A stretch of 64,000 nucleotides of DNA from Streptomyces vinaceus. GTDB lineage: Bacteria > Actinomycetota > Actinomycetes > Streptomycetales > Streptomycetaceae. A program made the position numbers and the translations under genes. Below, piece by piece: positions 58,648-64,000 of the stretch. Below the pieces are notes generated by a model. The model had not been told where the DNA came from. It saw only the letters and a list, made by a program, of their open reading frames with translations, and did not search any database. The stretch covers positions 7,107,501 through 7,171,500 of the forward strand of contig NZ_CP023692.1 in assembly GCF_008704935.1 (NCBI RefSeq), given 5' to 3'. Each line of letters begins with the position of its first letter. Within the stretch, counting starts at the first letter, position 1.

Positions 58648-58710
58648 GTGTGTGTGACACCTTTCCGGCGCTCCCCCTTCCCTCGTCCCGGCGCGGTTCG
58701 TCAGTTCTGA
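58648..58710 (+). CDS. 20-residue upstream ORF before a GNAT gene
   Basis: GTG 58648 follows AAGGAGG (58633-58639) at good distance, opening VCVTPFRRSPFPRPGAVRQF and stopping at TGA 58708-58710, 39 bp before the GNAT start. A strong ribosome site followed by a Pro/Arg/Phe-rich short peptide fits a leader. I do not recognise it, and chance occurrence is possible. Confidence 0.35.
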   Translation: MCVTPFRRSPFPRPGAVRQF

Positions 58711-58749
58711 CCGGGAGCGCTCCAAGCAGCCTGTATCCCGGAGGAATCC

Positions 58750-59652
58750 ATGACCGGTCCGGTCACCATCCGTACCCTCACCGCGAGCGACGCTCACCTC
58801 TTCGACGCACACCCCGACCCCCTCGGCGCCCGTGAAGGCCATCGGCGTACCCGGTTCCGCCCCGACTGGCAGCGCGTCGCCCTGCGCGACGGCGAGGTCG
58901 TCGCACGCGGCGCGTGGTGGGGCGGCCCCGACGACGCGGAGCCCGTCAACATCAACTGGTTCGACGTGGCCGAGGGCGAGGAGGAGGCCGGGGCCACACT
59001 CCTGCGCTCCGCCCCCTGGCGGGTCGAACTCGAAATCAACCTGCCCGGCGACTGGCGGGAGAAGCCCGACCTGCGCTCCGCCGCCGAGGCCCGCTTCGCC
59101 GCCGCACGAGCCGCAGGGTACGAACTCCTGGTGGAACGCTTCCTGTACCGCTGGACGCCCGAGCGGGGTCTGCCCGAGCGGCCCGGACGCCTGCGCTTCG
59201 ATGCCGAACCCGACGACACCGTGTTCTTCGAGGCGTTGCGCCGCATCCACTCCGTCACCCTGGACGCCCACGCGCTCAGGGCCGTGGCGGAGGGCGGCCT
59301 CGACCAGGCCGCCCAGGAGGAACTCGACTTCTTCCACTGGTGTCCCTCCCCGCGGGAGTGGTGGCAGGTCGCCCGCACGCCCGAGGGCGACCTGGCCGGC
59401 ATCCACATCCCGGCTCACAACCCCTCCGGCCCCACCATCGGCTTCATCGGAGTCGTCCCGGAGCAGCGCGGCCACGGCTACGCCTACGACCTCCTCGCGG
59501 AGTGCACGCACTTCCTCGTCGCGCAGGGCGCGCAGTACGTGAGCGGAGCGACGGACCGCGGCAACTTCCCCATGGCCGCGCACTTCGCCAAGGCCGGCTT
59601 CCCCGTCGTCCGCGAACGCATCAACTTCCACCCGGCGGGCCGAGCGGCCTGA
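58750..59652 (+). CDS. GNAT family N-acetyltransferase, two-domain
   Basis: A 300-residue protein with two GNAT-like halves. The N-terminal half (RTLTASDAHLFDAHPDPLGAREGHRRTRF, WQRVALRDGEVVARGAWWGGP) lacks a clear acetyl-CoA loop. The C-terminal half has it (GPTIGFIGVVPEQRGHGYAYDLLAECTHFLVAQGAQYVSGATDRGNFPMAAHFAKAGFPVVRE) with the VVPEQRGHG signature. GGAGGAATCC precedes ATG 58750. Tandem-GNAT proteins often acetylate antibiotics or peptides; the acceptor is unknown. A hairpin follows before the convergent SpoIIE gene. Confidence 0.88.
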   Translation: MTGPVTIRTLTASDAHLFDAHPDPLGAREGHRRTRFRPDWQRVALRDGEVVARGAWWGGPDDAEPVNINWFDVAEGEEEAGATLLRSAPWRVELEINLPGDWREKPDLRSAAEARFAAARAAGYELLVERFLYRWTPERGLPERPGRLRFDAEPDDTVFFEALRRIHSVTLDAHALRAVAEGGLDQAAQEELDFFHWCPSPREWWQVARTPEGDLAGIHIPAHNPSGPTIGFIGVVPEQRGHGYAYDLLAECTHFLVAQGAQYVSGATDRGNFPMAAHFAKAGFPVVRERINFHPAGRAA

Positions 59653-59669
59653 CGGGACCAGCACGCGGT

Positions 59670-59707
59670 GAGTGGTCCGGGCCCCCGAGGCCGGGTCCGG
59701 ACCGCTC
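59670..59707. terminator. hairpin between convergent genes
   Basis: GAGTGGTCCGG (59670-59680) pairs with CCGGACCGCTC (59697-59707) with one G-U pair. Bidirectional terminator between the GNAT and PAS/SpoIIE genes. Confidence 0.5.
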
Positions 59708-59719
59708 GGGAGGAACGTA

Positions 59720-62203
59720 CTAAGCCGCCTGCGGCGGAGGCGCCGCCGTCACGCGCGGGCGGGCGAGCCGTTCGCCCGGCGCCAGCGGAACCTCGGCCCA
59801 CACCTGCTTGCCGCTGCTGAGCGGCACCGACCCCCACGACGCGGTCGTCGCCTCGACGATGAGGAGCCCGCGGCCTCCGGTCGCCGACCAGTCCACCGAC
59901 GCGGGCTTGACCGGGCTGCGGGGCGAGGCGTCGTTCACGGCGATGCGCAGCCGGTCCGAGGACAGGGTCAGGTCCAGCCGGACCTCTCCCTGCGTATGGG
60001 CGATCGCGTTGGTGACCAGCTCGGACACCACCAGCAGGGCGATGTCGACCTCCTCCTCCACACCCCACGAGCGCAGGGCGCGCGCGGCGAAACGGCGGGC
60101 GTGATGGACGGCGTCGGGAAGCCGCCAGACGGTCCAGTTCGTCCGCATCGGCCGGACGCGGGTGCCGTCGTAGCGCAAGAGCAACAACGCCACGTCGTCG
60201 TCCCGCCGGTTGACGCCCGAGAGCAGTTCGTCGGCCACCATCCCCGGGTCCTCCGGCTCCGCCGTGGCCAGTACCTCGCACACCCGGCGCATCCCGTCCT
60301 CCAGACGGACGTTGGACGACTCGACCATCCCGTCCGTCAGCAGGGCTAGCATGCTCCCCGGGACCAGGCCCACCTCCGTCATGGGGAATTCGGCGTCCGC
60401 GACCACTCCCAGCGGTGGTCCTCCCTCGACGGCCAACTCCTCGGTGCGGCCGTCCGGGCTGCGCAGGATCGGCTGGAGGTGGCCGGCGCGGACGAACCAG
60501 GCGATGCCCTCCTCCATGTCCAGGTCCACGTACAGACACGTGGCGAACAGGTCCGTCTCCATACCGACGAGCAGCCGGTTGGCCCGGGCGATGACCACGT
60601 CGGGCGGATGCCGCTCCACCGCGTAGGCCCTCACCGCCGTCCGTATCTGGCCCATGATGGTCGCGGCTCCGGCGCTGTGGCCCTGCACATCGCCGATGAC
60701 GAGGGCCACGTGGCCGTCGCTGAGCGGGATGACGTCGTACCAGTCGCCGCCCACTTCGAGACCCACGGTCGCGGGCAGGTACCGGGCCACGGCCATCCCG
60801 CCGGGCAGCGAGGGCAGTTTGCGCGGCAGCAGGCTGCGCTGGAGCATCGTGGCGAGCTCATGGCCCGCGTCCAGGGCGTGCGCGCGCGTCAGCGCCTGCC
60901 CCACCAGCCCCGCCGTCGCGGTCAGCAGCGACCGCTCCTCCGGACCGAACCGGTGCTCGCCGTCCCAGCCGACGAGGCAGACCCCGACCATCCGGCCGTC
61001 CGCCGGCAGCGGCAGGACCGCGAGCCCACCGGGCCCGATGCCGGCGAGGGCGGGTTCGACGTCCGCACCCGGCGGCCACAGGCTCACATGGCCCTCCCGC
61101 AGCGCGTTCTGCAGCGTGGGCAGGTCGTGCATCGAGGCGTCGGGCCACTCGGATCGCCATTCCGAGCGCCACATGTCCGGCCATGCGCGCGGTTCGGGAG
61201 GGTCGAGTACGGTGATCACGAGCCGGTCGGCCTCCACTTCGGCGACCGCGACCCGGCTCGCGTCCAGCGGGCCGCGCAGGGAGTTGACCACGATCTGGCT
61301 GACGTCCCTGACGGTCGTCGCGCCGGCCAGCTTGGTCGACAGCCGCTGGACGATGGAGACTTCGTCGGCACTCGGGCGCAGGTAGGAGGCGTCGGCCACG
61401 ACGCCGAGGACACGCACGGGGGTGCCGTCCTCGTCCGTCATCACCCGGCACCGCAGGCCCAGCCAGCGCAGTTCACCCCCGGGCCCGCGGATGCGGAACG
61501 CCAGCTGCTGCGGATCCGTCGTGAGCCCGTCCGGCTCCACGACGGCCATCAGCGCCGGGACGTCGTCCGGCACCGCACGCTCCAGCAGCGTCTCCACGTT
61601 GCCGCCGAACTCGTCGGGCGGGATCCCGAGCAGCTCCAGTGCGCGTGCGTGCGCCTCCATGCGGCCCGAGGCGAGGTCCAGGATGAACGCTCCGCCCCGC
61701 ATCGGGACCAGCGTGTGTCCCAGTACGGGGCGCGGGGCGGCCGTACGCCCGGTCGGGTGGGCGGCCGCGGATTCGAGTCCGGCGGCGACCTGGTCGGCGT
61801 ACAGCTCCAGCAGGTTCCGCCGATCGCTGCTGAAGCCGTCGGGGACGTCGCCGGCGACGACCAGGCAGCCCAGTTCCCTGGCGCCGTGCCCGAGCGGTAT
61901 GGCACCGAGCGAGAGTCTGGCCGGCGAAGCCTTGACGGAGTCGTCCCGTACCCGGCCGGGGAAGTGGTGCGGGTCCTCCTCCACGTACGCGGCGAGCGCC
62001 TTCGGGGTCAGCCACAGCGGGCGGCCCGTACGGTAGGCCTCCGCGGCCGGGGAGTGACCGTCCACCGAGAGGACCGCGGGCAGTCCGTAGAGCATGGAGC
62101 GGTTTCCGGTCATCTCGGCCAGGTGGAGTTCCTTGCCGCCGTCGGCGAGGACGTAGACAGCGGCCAGCTCCGCCCCGCAGAACGCAAAGCGCTGCCTGGT
62201 CAC
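59720..62203 (-). CDS. GAF-PAS-GAF SpoIIE phosphatase with C-terminal HATPase kinase
   Basis: An 827-residue soluble protein. A GAF-like domain (about 1-150) is followed by a PAS domain (ILDLASGRMEAHARALELLGIPPDEFG, MTDEDGTPVRVLGVVAD), a second GAF-like domain (VQRLSTKLAGATTVRDVSQIVVNSLRGPL), a SpoIIE domain (LEVGGDWYDVIPLSDGHVALVIGDVQGHSAGAATIMGQIRTAVRAYA, LLTDGMVES, DDDVALLLLR) and an RsbW-type HATPase (LVVSELVTNAIAHTQGEVRLDL, GGRGLLIV). This is a classic Streptomyces partner-switch phosphatase/kinase that senses a signal and controls anti-sigma factors. GTG 62203 is preceded by GGAGGG. Confidence 0.9.
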   Translation of the reverse strand: MTRQRFAFCGAELAAVYVLADGGKELHLAEMTGNRSMLYGLPAVLSVDGHSPAAEAYRTGRPLWLTPKALAAYVEEDPHHFPGRVRDDSVKASPARLSLGAIPLGHGARELGCLVVAGDVPDGFSSDRRNLLELYADQVAAGLESAAAHPTGRTAAPRPVLGHTLVPMRGGAFILDLASGRMEAHARALELLGIPPDEFGGNVETLLERAVPDDVPALMAVVEPDGLTTDPQQLAFRIRGPGGELRWLGLRCRVMTDEDGTPVRVLGVVADASYLRPSADEVSIVQRLSTKLAGATTVRDVSQIVVNSLRGPLDASRVAVAEVEADRLVITVLDPPEPRAWPDMWRSEWRSEWPDASMHDLPTLQNALREGHVSLWPPGADVEPALAGIGPGGLAVLPLPADGRMVGVCLVGWDGEHRFGPEERSLLTATAGLVGQALTRAHALDAGHELATMLQRSLLPRKLPSLPGGMAVARYLPATVGLEVGGDWYDVIPLSDGHVALVIGDVQGHSAGAATIMGQIRTAVRAYAVERHPPDVVIARANRLLVGMETDLFATCLYVDLDMEEGIAWFVRAGHLQPILRSPDGRTEELAVEGGPPLGVVADAEFPMTEVGLVPGSMLALLTDGMVESSNVRLEDGMRRVCEVLATAEPEDPGMVADELLSGVNRRDDDVALLLLRYDGTRVRPMRTNWTVWRLPDAVHHARRFAARALRSWGVEEEVDIALLVVSELVTNAIAHTQGEVRLDLTLSSDRLRIAVNDASPRSPVKPASVDWSATGGRGLLIVEATTASWGSVPLSSGKQVWAEVPLAPGERLARPRVTAAPPPQAA

Positions 62204-62417
62204 GATCCGTAGTGCCCTCCTGCACGGGCCGTCGCGGTCGACCGCCCTCCCTCCATGCTGTCGCCCCTCGTACGGTCGGCGCGAGTCAGGAGGAGGAGAC
62301 CTGCCTTCCCATCGTCCCCATCGTCGCCCCGCCCGTCGCGCGGTGCGAGCGGGACCCGGCGGCGGTCGCCGGGCCGGGTCCCGAGCGGGTTCCTATGCTC
62401 GAAACAGGTGGGGATCC

Positions 62418-62438
62418 GGGATGCGGGATGCGGGATGC
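62418..62438. repeat. 7-bp tandem repeat, three units
   Basis: GGGATGC repeats three times just upstream of the methyltransferase gene, with a related GGGATCC copy before it. A slippage-prone repeat close to the promoter region, and a potential source of expression variability, though this is speculation. Confidence 0.7.
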
Positions 62439-62476
62439 GGAATCGGATTCGGCACCAGGCGAAGGAGGCGGACGGC

Positions 62477-63319
62477 ATGACCGACACGACGGACGCGGGC
62501 GACGCTGACCGCGCGCTCAAGGCGAAGCACCGGACCATGTGGGCACTCGGCGACTACCCGGCGGTCGCCAAGGAGGTCGTCGGGGCCCTCGGCCCCGTCC
62601 TGGTCACGGCCTGCGGGGTGAAGCACGGCGACCGGGTACTCGACGTCGCCGCGGGAGCGGGGAACGCCGCCATTCCGGCCGCGCTGGCCGGCGGCGACGT
62701 GATCGCCTCCGACCTCACCCCCGAGCTGCTGGACGTGGGACGGCGGGACGCGGCGGCGCGCGGCGCCGAACTGCGCTGGGAGGTGGCCGACGCCGAGGCG
62801 CTGCCCTTCGCCGACGGGGAGTTCGACACGGTCATGTCCTGCGTCGGGGTCATGTTCGCCCCGCACCACCAGGACACCGCCGACGAACTGGTCAGGGTCT
62901 GCCGGAAGGGCGGCATCATCGGGCTGATCAGCTGGACCCCGGAGGGCTTCATCGGGCGGATGTTCACCACCATGAAGCCGTACGCGCCTCCGCCGCCCCC
63001 GGGAGCGCAGCCGCCACCCCTGTGGGGGCGCGAGGAGCACGTCCGTGCCCTCCTCGGTGACCGCGTCGACGGGGTCGACGCGCGACGGCAGACGGTCCGC
63101 GTGGACCGCTTCGCGAAGCCGGAGGAGTTCCGCGAGTTCTTCAAGGCCACCTACGGCCCGACCATCGCGGTCTACCGGAACATCGCCGAGGCTCCCGAGA
63201 AGACCGCCGCCCTGGACCGGGCCCTCGACGAACTGGCGGGTGACGCGCTCCAGGACGGGGCGATGGAGTGGGAGTACCTCCTGTTCACCGCGCGCCGGAG
63301 CGGAGTCGCGCCCGGCTAG
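62477..63319 (+). CDS. SAM-dependent class I methyltransferase
   Basis: A 280-residue methyltransferase: motif I VLDVAAGAGNAAIPAALAGG binds SAM; IASDLTPELLDVGRRDAAARGAELRWEVADAEALPF and EFDTVMSCVGVMFAPHHQDTADELVRVCRKGG complete a UbiE/arsenite-methyltransferase-like core. The C-terminal MKPYAPPPPPGAQPPPLWG stretch and VYRNIAEAPE segment resemble a group acting on small metabolites. GAAGGAGG precedes ATG 62477. The acceptor is unknown; its neighbours do not indicate a pathway. Confidence 0.88.
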   Translation: MTDTTDAGDADRALKAKHRTMWALGDYPAVAKEVVGALGPVLVTACGVKHGDRVLDVAAGAGNAAIPAALAGGDVIASDLTPELLDVGRRDAAARGAELRWEVADAEALPFADGEFDTVMSCVGVMFAPHHQDTADELVRVCRKGGIIGLISWTPEGFIGRMFTTMKPYAPPPPPGAQPPPLWGREEHVRALLGDRVDGVDARRQTVRVDRFAKPEEFREFFKATYGPTIAVYRNIAEAPEKTAALDRALDELAGDALQDGAMEWEYLLFTARRSGVAPG

Positions 63320-63372
63320 GGGTGGCTTCGGCAGGGGCGTTTCAACGGCTCCGAAACGGTAAGGCGCCCGAT

Positions 63373-64000
63373 ATGGTGCGAATCGGCTACACGATGATGA
63401 CCGAGCAGGCCGGCCCCCGGGACCTGGTGGACCACGTGGTGGCGGCGGAGCGGGCGGGATTCGACTTCTCCGTCATCTCCGACCACTCCTTCCCCTGGCT
63501 GGAGGCCCAAGGACACGCGCCCTACGCGTGGAGCGTCCTGGGCGCCGCGGCGCAGGCCACCTCCCGGATCCCGCTCATGACGTACGTGACCTGCCCGACC
63601 TTCCGCTATCACCCCGCGGTGATCGCCCAGAAGGCGGCCACGATGCAGCTCCTGTCCCAGGGGCGCTTCCGGCTGGGCCTGGGCTCCGGCGAGAACCTCA
63701 ACGAGCACATCGTCGGCGCGGGCTGGCCCGCCGCCCACGTACGCCTCGACATGCTCCACGAGGCGGTGGAGATCATCCGCTCCCTGTTCGAGGGAGGGTA
63801 CGTCAGCCACCACGGCGCCCACTTCGACGTGGAGAACGCCCGGCTCTGGGACCTCCCCGACGATCCGCCGCCGATCGGGATCGCCGTCTCCGGTGACCGT
63901 TCCTGCGAGCTCGCGGGCCACCACGGCGACCTGCTCATCGCCACCGAGCCGAAGCGGGAGCTGCTGACCGCGTTCGACGCGCACGGCGGCTCCGGCAAGC
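63373..64000 (+). CDS. LLM-class F420-dependent oxidoreductase, 3' end cut by window
   Basis: The first 209 residues of a luciferase-like enzyme: VRIGYTMMTEQAGPRDLVDHVVAAERAGFDFSVISDHSFPWLEAQGHAPYAWSVLGAAAQATSRIPLMTYVTCPTFRYHPAVIAQKAATMQLLSQGRFRLGLGSGENLNEHIVG, then WDLPDDPPPIGIAVSGDRSCELAG. The GLGSGENLNEHIVG signature fits the TIGR03557-type F420-dependent group. ATG 63373 or GTG 63376; no strong ribosome site. It continues past the window. It reduces or oxidises a substrate with coenzyme F420; substrate unknown. Confidence 0.85.
   Translation, partial: MVRIGYTMMTEQAGPRDLVDHVVAAERAGFDFSVISDHSFPWLEAQGHAPYAWSVLGAAAQATSRIPLMTYVTCPTFRYHPAVIAQKAATMQLLSQGRFRLGLGSGENLNEHIVGAGWPAAHVRLDMLHEAVEIIRSLFEGGYVSHHGAHFDVENARLWDLPDDPPPIGIAVSGDRSCELAGHHGDLLIATEPKRELLTAFDAHGGSGK

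Noticed and set aside
1..64000. tRNA, rRNA and CRISPR loci.
   Set aside because: No cloverleaf-like tRNA ends, no 16S/23S-like sequence, and no regularly spaced direct repeats of CRISPR length were seen. Reading by eye could miss a single tRNA.

Overview
This is about 64 kb of very GC-rich chromosomal DNA with dense, mostly short operons, GTG/TTG starts and actinobacterial gene families (TetR/MarR/MurR regulators, SpoIIE-type phosphatases, F420/LLM enzymes, a Streptomyces-type formylglycine-generating enzyme, Trypco2, cysteine-tailed leader peptides). Together these point to Streptomyces or a close relative such as Kitasatospora. I saw no rRNA, tRNA, CRISPR array, prophage or intact insertion sequence.

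Layout. 0-9.6 kb: a truncated Cys-rich protein, a propeller-like protein, an alpha/beta hydrolase, a secreted Asp-box sialidase, a WYL regulator divergent from a VOC protein, then a two-gene trypsin-STAND-TPR plus Trypco2 unit of the kind linked to conflict or signalling systems. 9.6-16.5 kb: TetR/P450 with a perfect palindromic operator, a hydrolase behind a small upstream ORF, a Tat-exported purple acid phosphatase, a rhomboid-like membrane protein and a membrane SpoIIE phosphatase. 16.5-18.5 kb: a decayed amine-oxidation locus (aldehyde dehydrogenase with an internal gap, decapitated amine oxidase and decapitated TetR meeting at one deletion junction). 18.5-32.8 kb: regulator/transporter and regulator/reductase pairs with visible operators, a two-component system, DUF4246 protein, a NarK-like carrier, and MarR/MFS. 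33.0-33.2 kb: a MITE-like element. 33.3-42.1 kb and 46.2-53.9 kb: two sulfur-acquisition regions. 42-46 kb and 54-64 kb: miscellaneous hydrolase, transporter, acetyltransferase, sirtuin, phosphatase and methyltransferase genes, and a ribosome-inactivating-protein-like gene at 56.3-56.9 kb.

How the genes work together. The best-defined theme is organic sulfur scavenging. An ssuA-ssuB-ssuC ABC importer is co-transcribed with a formylglycine-generating enzyme, which activates type I sulfatases. A secreted sulfatase with the matching CxPSR motif lies 16 kb away. Between them are an Rrf2 regulator, a DszC/SfnB-like flavin monooxygenase, an SsuD-like LLM monooxygenase with a polar amino-acid-type ABC importer, a rhodanese, and three short leader peptides ending in cysteine-containing tails. 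A 23-bp partly palindromic motif recurs at three promoters around the Rrf2 gene and is a plausible regulon operator.

The most unusual items are the RIP-like protein, which keeps the catalytic Glu/Arg signature but not the usual active-site tyrosines, the Trypco2/protease-STAND pair, and the single-deletion scar joining two divergent genes. Functions are assigned by recognition of family motifs in translated sequence; no database search was run.
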